The notes under the pieces: model-generated | What the model saw: the letters and a program-made list of their open reading frames with translations, nothing else | What the model was told of the DNA's origin: nothing | Databases searched by the model: none | Shown here: one piece after another, positions 42,992 to 51,696 of the stretch | Position numbering within the stretch: the first letter of the stretch is position 1 | Layout: each line of letters opens with the position of its first letter | Translations under genes and position numbers: made by a program | Assembly (NCBI GenBank): GCA_015059425.1 | Contig: SVAM01000007.1 | Location: 1 to 64,000 of the forward strand | DNA length: 64,000 nucleotides | Direction of reading: 5' to 3' | Source: Bacillota bacterium | GTDB taxonomy: Bacteria; Bacillota_I; Bacilli_A; RF39; UBA660

Positions 42992-44647
42992 CTAAATATC
43001 TGCTAAATACAAACATAATGTCTTCTTTTTTTCTATTGCTTTTGTAGGTTTGATATTAATTAATTTAAATAATGAAATATCCCAAAAGAAAGCGTCAAAG
43101 TCATCAGGTTTTACCTCTAAAACATCAAACTTATATTTTTTTCTTAATAATTCAATATATTCTAAAGCATCATCTTCCTTTTTAAAGAATGCATTACTAA
43201 ATTTACTTTTATCTTCGCCTAATATTTCATCTAACATATTATTATCTTTTAATTCAAATATTTTTTGAATTCTAGTTTTCTTTAATTTTAAATCAACTGC
43301 TTTTACTTGCGTTATACAATTTCTTTTATTTTTTATTGGCTCAATAGTTATACAATCAACATATTCTTGTATAAAGTTGCATTTCGCTTCGTAACTTGCA
43401 ATGTTCCATATTTCATTTAAATCAGCATTATAATCATTTTTTATTTTCTTTATAATGTTTTCATCCATCGCAAATCTTATTCTATGATTTAATCTACAAT
43501 TATTAAAATCTTCTGCCATTTGTTTATCAACCGCTATATAATTATCATTTATTATATAACTTAATTCTAACAAATCGTTTAATTTTTTTATTAATGATTT
43601 TTCAATTAATTCTTCTCTAATATACGAACTGCAACTTATACATTTATAATATCTATAATCTACACCATTTGGCTTTTTAGTTCCATTGCAACCTAATATT
43701 CTGCCACAATTAGGACAAACTAATTTTTGCATAAATAAGTAAGATTTTGACCTATAGTAGTTTCGCATGTTTTTTTTTATGTTATTTTGACATTCATAAA
43801 ATTGTTCTTCACTAATAATTGAAGGAATAACACCACTAATCTCAACTGTATCTTTATCTTTTACACTTTTACGATGTTCATATATTCCAATATATGATTT
43901 ATTATTTAATATACGAGAAATTGAACCATCAGTCCATTGTCTATATATTGTAGTTTTTTCATCTGTTTTTTTATCAGTTTTTATATAGGAAATAACATTG
44001 GGGTATTTCTCTTTTAATATGTTTGAAATTTGAAAATATGTCTTTCCATTAGAACATAAATCAAATATTTCTCTTATTATTTTTGCTTCTTCTTCATCAA
44101 TTTCCCATTCTTTCAATTTTTTCTTACCACTTTCATCTAATTTATGCTTATAACCTAATGGTGGTCTTCCACCAAAATGTCCTTTATTAACAGCACTTTC
44201 TACACCAACCAATGTTCTTTCTTTTATTAATTCTCTTTCAAATTGTGCGAATATACCTAAAATTCTTGCAAACATCATACCTGCTGCACCACTTGTATCA
44301 ATTTTTTCACATAATAATTCTATTCCACAATTATTTTTCTTTAATTCATTAAAGAATATTTCAAAGTCAACAATGCTTCTACTAATTCTATCTAATTTAA
44401 AAGCCATTATTAAATTGAATTTTCCTTTTTTCATATCTTTTAGCATTTGTTGATATTGTGGTCTATTTTCAGTAGATTTACCACTAATACCGGCATCTGT
44501 ATATACTTTATATATTTCGTAACCATCAGCTTCACATCTTGCTCTTAATCTTCTTTCTTGTTCTTCAAGACTATGACCCTCTCTGGCTTGATCATTGGTG
44601 CTAACTCTCGTATATATAGCAACAATTTTTTTCTCATTTTCTATCAT
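42992..44647 (-). CDS. Large serine recombinase
   Basis: 551 aa. N-terminal resolvase domain with nucleophile Ser in IYTRVSTNDQAREG, DRISRS and the FERELIKERT helix; recombinase domain with GYKH; zinc ribbon CPNCGRILG ... CISC (about 304-330); C-terminal coiled coil. Such enzymes integrate and excise elements at a 2-bp core. ATG with AAGGAAGGATG upstream. Confidence 0.92.
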   Translation of the reverse strand: MIENEKKIVAIYTRVSTNDQAREGHSLEEQERRLRARCEADGYEIYKVYTDAGISGKSTENRPQYQQMLKDMKKGKFNLIMAFKLDRISRSIVDFEIFFNELKKNNCGIELLCEKIDTSGAAGMMFARILGIFAQFERELIKERTLVGVESAVNKGHFGGRPPLGYKHKLDESGKKKLKEWEIDEEEAKIIREIFDLCSNGKTYFQISNILKEKYPNVISYIKTDKKTDEKTTIYRQWTDGSISRILNNKSYIGIYEHRKSVKDKDTVEISGVIPSIISEEQFYECQNNIKKNMRNYYRSKSYLFMQKLVCPNCGRILGCNGTKKPNGVDYRYYKCISCSSYIREELIEKSLIKKLNDLLELSYIINDNYIAVDKQMAEDFNNCRLNHRIRFAMDENIIKKIKNDYNADLNEIWNIASYEAKCNFIQEYVDCITIEPIKNKRNCITQVKAVDLKLKKTRIQKIFELKDNNMLDEILGEDKSKFSNAFFKKEDDALEYIELLRKKYKFDVLEVKPDDFDAFFWDISLFKLINIKPTKAIEKKKTLCLYLADI

Positions 44648-44752
44648 TTAAATCATCCTTCCTTTTTTACTATTTAATTCAAATAATGGTTTTGAATTAT
44701 TTTTTGACTTTGGATATCTTCTTCTCCAACCAATAACTCTTTTAAAAATCAC
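44648..44752 (-). CDS. Small basic ORF coupled to the recombinase
   Basis: 34 aa, GTG start overlapping the stop of the upstream 64-aa gene (ATGTGA), ending with TAA directly before the recombinase ATG. Strongly basic (FKRVIGWRRRYPKSK). Perfect end-to-end packing suggests translation, but no homolog is recognised. Confidence 0.4.
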   Translation of the reverse strand: MIFKRVIGWRRRYPKSKNNSKPLFELNSKKGRMI

Positions 44753-44943
44753 ATAAATATTTTTTTCATTCCTATATAATTTCCATCATCATCAAACATA
44801 GGTTCTTCTTCATACCAATATTGGTCTTCATCTAATATGTCTTCCCATCTTCGTGGTTCCCCAAATAGTGGTTTTTCAATAGGTGGATTTTTTCTAACAT
44901 ATTCTTCAAAAATTGGTATTACATTGCTTTTTTTCTTTTTCAT
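44749..44943 (-). CDS. Small acidic protein upstream of the recombinase
   Basis: 64 aa: basic start MKKKKSN, then acidic with PRRWEDILDEDQYWYEEEP. AAGGAGGAGG ribosome site. Unknown; operon with the recombinase. Confidence 0.55.
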   Translation of the reverse strand: MKKKKSNVIPIFEEYVRKNPPIEKPLFGEPRRWEDILDEDQYWYEEEPMFDDDGNYIGMKKIFM

Positions 44944-45034
44944 TTTTTCCTCCTCCTTAAAGAAAAATTACATAGTCGACTAAAAAATTTATATAATTTT
45001 TCTTCGCAATACGAGAATATCAAAAAAAGTGTGA

Positions 45035-45040
45035 TATAAT
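45035..45040 (+). promoter_or_regulatory. Promoter -10 of the gene at 45099
   Basis: Extended -10 TGATATAAT (TATAAT 45035-45040); -35 weak. Confidence 0.4.
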
Positions 45041-45098
45041 AATAGAAATATCGAATATATTTAGTTAAAAACATTTCGACATTTAGGAGGTAAAAAAA

Positions 45099-45959
45099 AT
45101 GTATTTTAGATATCATGAAAATTTAGTAAAAGAAATTAACCATAAACCCACAATATTTTTACATAGCAATAATGAAATATCTGACAATACAAAATTATTC
45201 AGTTATACATTTATTGATTTTTTTGATAGGCTTTCAAATGAAGCAATAAATGAATTAGATAAGATTTATAATTATTCTTTAAATTATACAAATGATTATA
45301 TAAACCAAGATACTTGGCTAATGTATCAAATGGCAAATGGTTTAACAATTTGTCCTATAAGCAAAAGATATACAAAAAGATTAGCAAAACATAATGATAA
45401 AGGAAATGGAATAACTGCTATTTATACAAAAAATAGAAAAGAACGAGAATTGATATTTAATAACTTTAATGATTTTATTCCTAAAAATGCCAATTTATTT
45501 GATAATTTAGCAAAAAAAGGAAGTTCTATTTATCATATTTCAGCAATAAAAGAATCTATTTGTAATAATGAAATTGAATTGCTTTATGTCTTTTTAGAAT
45601 GTCTTTATAATTCTAATGCTACTTATTGTATTAAAAAATGTAAACATTGTAATAAATACTATATTGCTATAAAATCAGATAATCGCTATTGCGAAAGGAA
45701 ACAGTCTTATAATGGCAAAATGATAGGTTGTAATTCTGTTGTTGCTACTATTCAAAAATCATATGAATATAAGCAACTAATGAAAAAAGATAAAAACCTA
45801 ATAAATATTTTTAGTAATAGTTCTAAATATTCCCAAGAATATATAGATAACTATAAAGATAAAAGAGATGCCATTAAAATTCAATGTTTTAAAAATAGAG
45901 ATTTAACTGATTTGAAATCATTTATTGAAAATTATAAATTGGAAAATCCACCTTATTAA
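45099..45959 (+). CDS. Zinc-finger protein resembling DUF6076
   Basis: 286 aa. C-terminal CKHCNKYYIAIKSDNRYCE followed by GCNSVVATIQ gives a four-Cys zinc site of the kind seen in DUF6076 proteins of Firmicute mobile DNA. N-terminal two-thirds helical. TTAGGAGGT ribosome site. The 3' end overlaps the convergent resolvase gene by 4 bp. Probably DNA-binding; function unknown. Confidence 0.6.
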   Translation: MYFRYHENLVKEINHKPTIFLHSNNEISDNTKLFSYTFIDFFDRLSNEAINELDKIYNYSLNYTNDYINQDTWLMYQMANGLTICPISKRYTKRLAKHNDKGNGITAIYTKNRKERELIFNNFNDFIPKNANLFDNLAKKGSSIYHISAIKESICNNEIELLYVFLECLYNSNATYCIKKCKHCNKYYIAIKSDNRYCERKQSYNGKMIGCNSVVATIQKSYEYKQLMKKDKNLINIFSNSSKYSQEYIDNYKDKRDAIKIQCFKNRDLTDLKSFIENYKLENPPY

Positions 45960-46546
45960 TTTTTAACCATATTGTAAAATGTATTAGGTTTAAGATTTAA
46001 TAATTCCATTGCTTCTTTGCTTTTTATTTCTTTATTCTTCCACATATTAACCACAATATCAAAATTTTGTGGTTTTTCTATTTTTGGTCTTCCAAATTTA
46101 ATACCTTTATTTTTAGCACTTTCAATACCTTCTTTTTGTCTTGCTTTAATAAATGTTCTCTCTTGCTCTGCAACATATGATAAAATTTGTAATACTAAAT
46201 CACTAATAAATGTTCCTAATAAATCTTTGTTATTCCTTGTATCTAATAAAGGCATATCAATTACAAATATATCTGCTTTAATATTCTTTGTTATATCTTT
46301 CCACTCATTCATAATCATTTCATAATTTCTGCCTAATCTATCTATACTTTTAATAACTAATAAATCATTTTCCCTTAATATATTTTTTAAAATATTATAT
46401 TGCTTTCTTTCAAAATCTTTGCCACTTTGCTTATCAATATAAATATCTCTTTCATTTATATTCATTTCTTTAAAAGCATTTATTTGTCTTTCTTCATTTT
46501 GCTCTTTACTGCTAACTCTCGCATAACCAAATATTTTATTATTCAT
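45956..46546 (-). CDS. Small serine resolvase/invertase
   Basis: About 196 aa. Resolvase domain with Ser in GYARVSSKEQNEERQ, DRLGRN, AEQERTFIKARQKEGIESAK hinge helix, and a C-terminal HTH (SKEAMELLNLKPNTFYNM). Likely multimer resolution or inversion for the element. Confidence 0.9.
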   Translation of the reverse strand: MNNKIFGYARVSSKEQNEERQINAFKEMNINERDIYIDKQSGKDFERKQYNILKNILRENDLLVIKSIDRLGRNYEMIMNEWKDITKNIKADIFVIDMPLLDTRNNKDLLGTFISDLVLQILSYVAEQERTFIKARQKEGIESAKNKGIKFGRPKIEKPQNFDIVVNMWKNKEIKSKEAMELLNLKPNTFYNMVKN

Positions 46547-46552
46547 ATACAT

Positions 46553-46786
46553 CTACCTCGCTAAATAATTACTAACTTCTCTAAATATTCTATCTATAAT
46601 TGTATCTTCAAATGTTCCAAAGAATTCTACAATTATATTTTTAGATTTTAATTCTGCAATAAAATTAGAGCAAGCAATTAAATAGGGGAAATCTTTTGTT
46701 TGATTTTCTTCTATTGCAGTCATAATAGTATCAACATAGCCATCACATACCATCGATACTATTTTTCTTAAAATTTCTTCATTCAT
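46553..46786 (-). CDS. Small unknown protein
   Basis: 77 aa, helical, acidic; AGGAGGTGTGTTGA ribosome region. Directly upstream of the resolvase in the same operon. Not recognised. Confidence 0.5.
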   Translation of the reverse strand: MNEEILRKIVSMVCDGYVDTIMTAIEENQTKDFPYLIACSNFIAELKSKNIIVEFFGTFEDTIIDRIFREVSNYLAR

Positions 46787-47067
46787 TCAACACACCTCCT
46801 TACTTTATTAAAATATATAATATATTCGTTTATGGAAAATCTCAACCATATTTTTATAAACTCCTCAAAACTTTTCAAATATTTAAAAAGTGCATAGATA
46901 ACTTTTATAAATACAAAAAAAGACTTAAATTACTTAAAATTTAAATCTTTATAAAAGTACACTTTTTCAAATACCTTACAATTATAACTTAATATTACTA
47001 TACACTAATTTATTCCTTGCAAATTCTAATAAAAAAAGCAATTCAATATACTTTTATACCAAATTGC
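46787..47067. other. Intergenic region with a large inverted repeat
   Basis: No gene. An inverted repeat of about 100 bp (46877-46975) pairs AAAAAGTG...ACTTTTATAAA with TTTATAAAAGT...CACTTTTT. A separate terminator for the 47068 gene lies at 47034-47072 (AAGCAATT/AATTGCTT plus T7, minus strand). The long hairpin is a candidate single-strand or double-strand origin. Confidence 0.45.
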
Positions 47068-47304
47068 TTAAATCGCCTTAAAATCGCTCTTATTAATCAA
47101 ATTTAATATTTCCTTTTTTAATCTATTACTTATATTGATATTATCACAATATTGATAACAACTAAATCTCATAAACTTTTCAGCATAATCATAACCAAAA
47201 ACATATTTTAATTTTATATCAACTGAATAGCATTTATTTTCTTTTTTATTTAATTTAACTAAATAATTATTATATGACTTTGCTAATATGATTAAATCTT
47301 TCAT
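47068..47304 (-). CDS. Small unknown protein
   Basis: 78 aa, overlapping by one base the upstream zinc-ribbon membrane gene. Basic, soluble. Not recognised. Confidence 0.5.
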   Translation of the reverse strand: MKDLIILAKSYNNYLVKLNKKENKCYSVDIKLKYVFGYDYAEKFMRFSCYQYCDNINISNRLKKEILNLINKSDFKAI

Positions 47305-48194
47305 TAAAACTTATTTATAACTTCGCCATTTCTATAATAATCTTTATCTGCATATCTAATACATATAACATTATTTTCACTATCTAAATATAAAATTATA
47401 TTATCGCTTATATCATTTTTAATTCTATAACCTTTTGATCCAACGCCCTCAAAACCATCTAAACTTTCGCTATCTGCTTTTATCTCTTTAATATTATCTA
47501 AACCAATTTCTTCAAATATATTATTAATTTCCTCTGCCTTTTCACTTTCAACACTAATAGCATTCATTATAATATCTAATTCTTTATTTCCCATATTTTC
47601 AACTCTTATAATTTGCATAAATGCTACTATAACTACAAATATAATGAAACCTATTAAAATCTTTTTACCTTTATTAGATTTATTAACTTTCTTACCACAT
47701 TTAGGACATCTAACATATTCAAAATTAATTTCAGCATTACAATGAGGACATCTTAAATCTTTCTTTGACATTTCAATAGCATAATTTAATTTTTTCATTA
47801 CCATATCATTTAAAACAAACTCTTTGGCATATAGATTAATTACTTTATCTTCGCCATTTTCTTTATAATTGATAATTAAATAGTCTACAATTTGTTCTTT
47901 TTTCTTTGTTTGTAAACCACTTAAACCACCTAATACTAACCCAGCACCACCAAACAAAACATTACCAATAACACCACGAGCTATAACATTTCTATCTTTT
48001 TCAATTAATTCTTTATCGCTAATAATACCTACATTAACTATATCTTTTAAATCTATGCTTTTTAATTCTCTATTTTTAATATCACATATTCTTATTCTAA
48101 AATTAGTCAATATAAATTTACAATTCATATCTTCTTTTAACTCTAAACCCTCATAATGCTTTAAATCTTTTACAAATAAAACTTTATCTTTCAT
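47304..48194 (-). CDS. PH-like, zinc-ribbon, membrane protein
   Basis: 296 aa in four parts: an N-terminal PH-like beta domain with a Gly-rich loop (GVIGNVLFGGAGLVLGG, about 74-90), a zinc ribbon CPHCNAEINFEYVRCPKCG (about 149-167), a membrane helix (about 180-197) and an extracytoplasmic C-terminal domain. Found on phages and plasmids of Firmicutes; function unknown. Divergent from the XRE repressor and likely controlled by it. Confidence 0.65.
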   Translation of the reverse strand: MKDKVLFVKDLKHYEGLELKEDMNCKFILTNFRIRICDIKNRELKSIDLKDIVNVGIISDKELIEKDRNVIARGVIGNVLFGGAGLVLGGLSGLQTKKKEQIVDYLIINYKENGEDKVINLYAKEFVLNDMVMKKLNYAIEMSKKDLRCPHCNAEINFEYVRCPKCGKKVNKSNKGKKILIGFIIFVVIVAFMQIIRVENMGNKELDIIMNAISVESEKAEEINNIFEEIGLDNIKEIKADSESLDGFEGVGSKGYRIKNDISDNIILYLDSENNVICIRYADKDYYRNGEVINKF

Positions 48195-48237
48195 CGTTAC
48201 ACCTCATTATAATTATAAACCATTTTTATAAAATATA

Positions 48238-48269
48238 CAATATTACGCATATTAATATTACTAATATTG
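48238..48269. promoter_or_regulatory. Candidate operator between divergent genes
   Basis: Perfect inverted repeat CAATATTA, 16-base spacer, TAATATTG, in the gap between the zinc-ribbon gene and the XRE gene. Confidence 0.45.
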
Positions 48270-48319
48270 CTATCACTAAATTTTATAAACCTTAAAATTA
48301 TATATAGGAGGAAATACTT

Positions 48320-48664
48320 GTGGAAGATAATAAATTAAAGAAAAACAATTTTAAGAATATAAGAATTAAAAGAGATTTAAAACAAATAAAAGTTGCTATG
48401 GATTTAGGAACTACCCAAGAAACTATATCTTCTTATGAAACTGGTAGAATTTTTCCAAGTTATGATATGCTTATTGCTTTAGCAAATTATTATAATACTT
48501 CTATTGACTATCTATTATGCAGAACCAAATACGATATGCCAATAAATGATATTAAACCAAATAATATCTCTGATGCTGATTTTATATTACTAAACAAAAT
48601 AAGCAAACTATCTACTATTAATAAGGCAAAAGCAGAAGCATATATAGATGGCTTGAATGATTAA
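48320..48664 (+). CDS. XRE-family repressor
   Basis: 114 aa. HTH_3 about 14-68: IRIKRDLKQIKVAMDLGTTQ ETISSYETGR, PSYDMLIALANYYNTSIDYLL. GTG start after AGGAGG. Typical element-encoded repressor, divergent from 47304-48194. Confidence 0.9.
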   Translation: MEDNKLKKNNFKNIRIKRDLKQIKVAMDLGTTQETISSYETGRIFPSYDMLIALANYYNTSIDYLLCRTKYDMPINDIKPNNISDADFILLNKISKLSTINKAKAEAYIDGLND

Positions 48665-48912
48665 TATATACTGATTTATCTTAAACTGACTAATTTAACC
48701 TTTATTTTAAACAATTTGATTTTAAATCAATATAAAATATTTTAATAAATTTATACTGATTTATATATTACTTATTAGATATTTATATACTTATTTTTAT
48801 ACTATACTTATAATAATAAATATACTAATTATATACTAATATATACATATATTTTATGATAGCCAATAACTATCTTTTTTTATTGCCTTATTGCTGTATT
48901 TAAAAGGCTTAT
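48665..48912. other. A+T-rich iteron-like region
   Basis: No gene. Multiple near repeats of TATACTGATTTAT (two copies about 48667 and 48753) and TATACTAAT/ATACTTAT between 48760 and 48850; then a plus-strand terminator GATAG...CTATC plus T7 at 48858-48884. Placed at the 3' side of the Rep-like gene. A candidate replication origin. Confidence 0.4.
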
Positions 48913-49713
48913 TTAAAATATGCTATCATCAATTTCTCTGTACTTTATTCGATAATAATCTTTTATCTTATTATATTTAACCATTTCCATATATGCTTTA
49001 CTTGCTTTTTCATCTTCTTCTTTTGTTAATTCTAAATAAAACCTTTTTATCTTCTCATATTTATCATCTAACATTTCCTTTTCGCCCCAATTATTACTTT
49101 TTATATATTTACCACAATATTTTAAAGCAGTCTTGCATTTCATATATGCTTTATATAAATCTTTCAAACTATAACCATCTGGAATTATAATCTCATTTGT
49201 ATAATTATAATTGCAAAATAAGGTTGCTACGCTTTGCTGTATAAAATATTCTATTTTATTTATATTACAATTCTTCTTATATACCTTTTTTCCTTTATTA
49301 AGGATATCATAATCAAATATATTTTTATTATCTTTTAATTCGCCCCAATTTTTATCTATATAATTTTTAATATCATCTCTAAAAGCATACATTGGTTTTG
49401 AAACTATTAATACATGAATATGCCATTCAACATTTAAAGCATTACCATAATATCTAACATCAAACGAAGAATAATCTTTTGCTATTTTTGGTCTTCCAAC
49501 TTTTCCATTATGCTCATAATATGTAAAAGCACTATTGCCTCTAATATTGCTAATACATATTATTGCTTGGCATTGCCAACCTTTATTAGCATTCTTTTTA
49601 CAAATATATCTAATATATTCCTTTAATCTTTTACCATATTTAAATGCTTCTTCTTTGCTCTCGAACTTTTTATCTATATCAAAACTACTTATTCCTAATT
49701 TTTTCTTTGCCAT
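48913..49713 (-). CDS. HUH-type replication initiator-like protein
   Basis: 266 aa. HUH motif in VEWHIHVLIV (His98, His100), a preceding WQCQAIICISN strand, and several Tyr in the C-terminal half (KIEYFIQQS, ALKYCGKYI) as nucleophile candidates. This is the layout of rolling-circle Rep or small relaxase proteins. Supports a plasmid origin for this region. Which Tyr is catalytic is not certain. Confidence 0.65.
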   Translation of the reverse strand: MAKKKLGISSFDIDKKFESKEEAFKYGKRLKEYIRYICKKNANKGWQCQAIICISNIRGNSAFTYYEHNGKVGRPKIAKDYSSFDVRYYGNALNVEWHIHVLIVSKPMYAFRDDIKNYIDKNWGELKDNKNIFDYDILNKGKKVYKKNCNINKIEYFIQQSVATLFCNYNYTNEIIIPDGYSLKDLYKAYMKCKTALKYCGKYIKSNNWGEKEMLDDKYEKIKRFYLELTKEEDEKASKAYMEMVKYNKIKDYYRIKYREIDDSIF

Positions 49714-49729
49714 AATATTAACTCCTTTC

Positions 49730-50014
49730 CTAACTATTCAACTCTTTAAGCAAACTTTCTAATTGCTTAATGCTTAATGGCATACTTCTATCATATAGGA
49801 ATATATTTTTGTCATCATAATAGATAATAAGCAATTTATAATTCTTACCACGAATTATTATTCTATGAGGCTCTATAAAACTTACATTAACATTATCAAT
49901 ATCAATAATTCTACCTTGCTTAATTTCACATCTTGATTTATTAAAACTACATATATTTTTTATCTTTTTTTCTAAACTTTCATTTTTTACTAACTTTTTC
50001 ACTGAATAATCCAT
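49730..50014 (-). CDS. Small unknown protein upstream of Rep
   Basis: About 94 aa from ATG 50014 (AAAAGGAGTGG). Beta-rich middle (VNVSFIEPHRIIIRGKNYKL) resembling a PH-like domain. Same strand and operon as the Rep-like gene. Confidence 0.5.
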   Translation of the reverse strand: MDYSVKKLVKNESLEKKIKNICSFNKSRCEIKQGRIIDIDNVNVSFIEPHRIIIRGKNYKLLIIYYDDKNIFLYDRSMPLSIKQLESLLKELNS

Positions 50015-50038
50015 AAATTTCCACTCCTTTTTTTGCAT

Positions 50039-50108
50039 AACAAAAAACCATAAGAAACCCTTATATTTCCTATGGTTTTGATATGTTTAAACTCCAAAGT
50101 TTGGAGTG
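50039..50108 (-). terminator. Hairpins downstream of tRNA-Trp
   Basis: A perfect palindrome ACTCCAAAGTTTGGAGT at about 50091-50107 and, further, a stem AAACCATAGGAAA/TTTCTTATGGTTT followed by T-run at about 50039-50080 on the minus strand. Confidence 0.55.
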
Positions 50109-50118
50109 GTTTTAAATC

Positions 50119-50192
50119 TGGCAGGGGCGGAGAGAATCGAACTCCCATCAAAAGTTTTGGAGACTCCTATGCTACCATTATACCACGCCCCT
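50119..50192 (-). tRNA. tRNA-Trp (anticodon CCA)
   Basis: Cloverleaf: acceptor AGGGGCG/CGCCCCT, D-arm GTATAATGGTAGCAT, anticodon stem AGGAGT/ACTTTT with loop CTCCAAA (anticodon CCA), T-arm GGGAG TTCGATT CTCTC, discriminator G and an encoded CCA end. A -10 TATAAT lies at 50206-50211 upstream. Only UGG is read, in line with TGA stops. Confidence 0.95.
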
Positions 50193-50267
50193 ACGTGATA
50201 AAAGTATTATAACACAATAAATCTCATTTTGCTAGTATTTTCATATAATAAATTAGGTGATTATAAT

Positions 50268-50690
50268 ATGATTATAAATTATACAACTAAAGAACTAGAT
50301 TTATTAGCAAGAATTATGCGTGCAGAAGCCCAAACTGAAGGAGATTTAGGCATGCTTATGGTTGGCAATGTTGTTGTTAATAGAGTTTTAGGAGATTGCT
50401 ATACTTTTAAAAACATTGATAGTATTACAGACGCTATCTACCAGCCTAATCAGTTTGTAGGAGCTGATTCTCCCCTATTCTATGGTTCTTCTACTACAAC
50501 AGAAAAAAACCTTGCTAAACGCATATTAAACGGTGAATATTACTATCCTGCTACACATTCGTTATGGTTTTATGCACCAGGAGTTTCTAATAATTGTACT
50601 CAGACATGGTATAGCCAGCCTCTAGCAGGTAAATATAAAAATCATTGTTTTTATAGACCTCAAACAGGTACATGTGAACAAATATACTAA
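50268..50690 (+). CDS. SleB-like cell wall hydrolase
   Basis: About 140 aa from ATG 50268 (TTAGGTGATTAT upstream). ELDLLARIMRAEAQTEGDLG ... VGNVVVNRV is the Hydrolase_2 (SleB) signature with catalytic Glu in RAEAQ; later SLWFYAPGVSNNC. No signal peptide or peptidoglycan-binding domain, unlike SleB itself, so possibly mother-cell or spore-compartment CwlJ-like. Confidence 0.9.
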   Translation: MIINYTTKELDLLARIMRAEAQTEGDLGMLMVGNVVVNRVLGDCYTFKNIDSITDAIYQPNQFVGADSPLFYGSSTTTEKNLAKRILNGEYYYPATHSLWFYAPGVSNNCTQTWYSQPLAGKYKNHCFYRPQTGTCEQIY

Positions 50691-50720
50691 AAAAATCTAG
50701 TTTCCTAGATTTTTATTTTG
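50688..50720. terminator. Bidirectional terminator, sleB-like gene and dut
   Basis: AAAAATCTAG TTTC CTAGATTTTT stem with A- and T-runs on both sides. Confidence 0.85.
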
Positions 50721-51159
50721 TTCCTGTAGAACCAAAGCCGCCTTCACCACGAATTGTATATGATAGTTCATCAACTTCTATAAAGTTAGCGGTAGCAAAT
50801 GGCATTATTACCATTTGTGCTATACGTTCATGAGCATCTATTGTTTTATCTTCGCCAGTATGATTATGAAGGGCTACCATTACTTCACCACGATAATCGG
50901 CATCTACCACCCCTACTTTATTAGCAGGTGCTAACCCTTTTTTAGAAGCAAGCCCACTTCTTGCAAATATCATACCAGCATAACCAACAGGAATTTCCAT
51001 AGCTAGTCCAGTTTTTACTAACACAGTTTCATGAGCTTTAATAGTTATTTCTTCATCACTAACTGAATATAAATCAAAACCAGCAGCATATTCACTTCCA
51101 TATTTAGGAATAATTGCTTTTTCATCTAACTTTTTTATATTAACATTAAACATTTGCAT
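50713..51159 (-). CDS. dut: dUTP diphosphatase
   Basis: 148 aa trimeric dUTPase: AGFDLYS, ARSGLASKKGL, GVVDADYRGEV, RIAQMVI and RGEGGFGSTG motifs 1-5 all present. Keeps dUTP low and supplies dUMP. Overlaps nrdG by 14 bp: a deoxynucleotide operon nrdD-nrdG-dut. Confidence 0.97.
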   Translation of the reverse strand: MQMFNVNIKKLDEKAIIPKYGSEYAAGFDLYSVSDEEITIKAHETVLVKTGLAMEIPVGYAGMIFARSGLASKKGLAPANKVGVVDADYRGEVMVALHNHTGEDKTIDAHERIAQMVIMPFATANFIEVDELSYTIRGEGGFGSTGTK

Positions 51160-51694
51160 ATTCTTTCTCCTCTTCTTTCGTATTTACTTTTGCTTGTTCA
51201 TTAGTTTCAAATAAAACAATTTTATTTTTCTTTAAAGATTTTTGAACATCTATTACTCGTTGATTACTAGAGCCACACCATTTAAGCAAAAAATTATGTA
51301 ATTCATCTTGATATTGACCATCTACTAAAACATCTAAATATTTTAAAACTTCTTTATCTTTTAAATGTTTATCCATTAAAAATCCAGTCCAAGACCAAAT
51401 AGTTTTATTTGGATATTTTTCTTTAAAAGCTTTTGCCAGTTTAGTAGTTCCTTCAATATTTTTAGGATGCATAGGTTCTCCACCTAATATTGATAATCCT
51501 TCAATATGATCTGGACTACATAATTCTAATACTCTTGCAATAGTTTCATCCGTAAATTCCTTACCTCCATTAAAATCATGAGTTTCTGGATTAAAACAAT
51601 TTATACAATTAAAAGTACAACCTTGCATAAAAATAGATACTCTAACGCCTGGCCCGTTAGAAATATCCATCTTTCTTATTTTATTATATCTCAT
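51146..51694 (-). CDS. nrdG: Anaerobic ribonucleotide reductase activating protein
   Basis: 182 aa radical-SAM activase. CTFNCINCF gives the CxxxCxxC 4Fe-4S site; SILGGEPMHPKN follows. It installs the glycyl radical on NrdD. Two bases after nrdD. Confidence 0.96.
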   Translation of the reverse strand: MRYNKIRKMDISNGPGVRVSIFMQGCTFNCINCFNPETHDFNGGKEFTDETIARVLELCSPDHIEGLSILGGEPMHPKNIEGTTKLAKAFKEKYPNKTIWSWTGFLMDKHLKDKEVLKYLDVLVDGQYQDELHNFLLKWCGSSNQRVIDVQKSLKKNKIVLFETNEQAKVNTKEEEKEYANV

Positions 51695-51696
51695 CT

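Larger units (their letters stand above)
42890..50090. mobile_element. Plasmid-like accessory region with serine recombinase
   Basis: A block between orphan chromosomal genes and tRNA-Trp holding a large serine recombinase at one end, a small resolvase, a HUH Rep-like gene, an XRE repressor with divergent partner, and several small unknowns. This looks like an integrated small plasmid or mobilisable element. Exact ends were not found; limits are approximate. An unexplained CGAAC-N6-GTTCG hairpin at about 42900-42915 lies near the left end. Confidence 0.5.
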
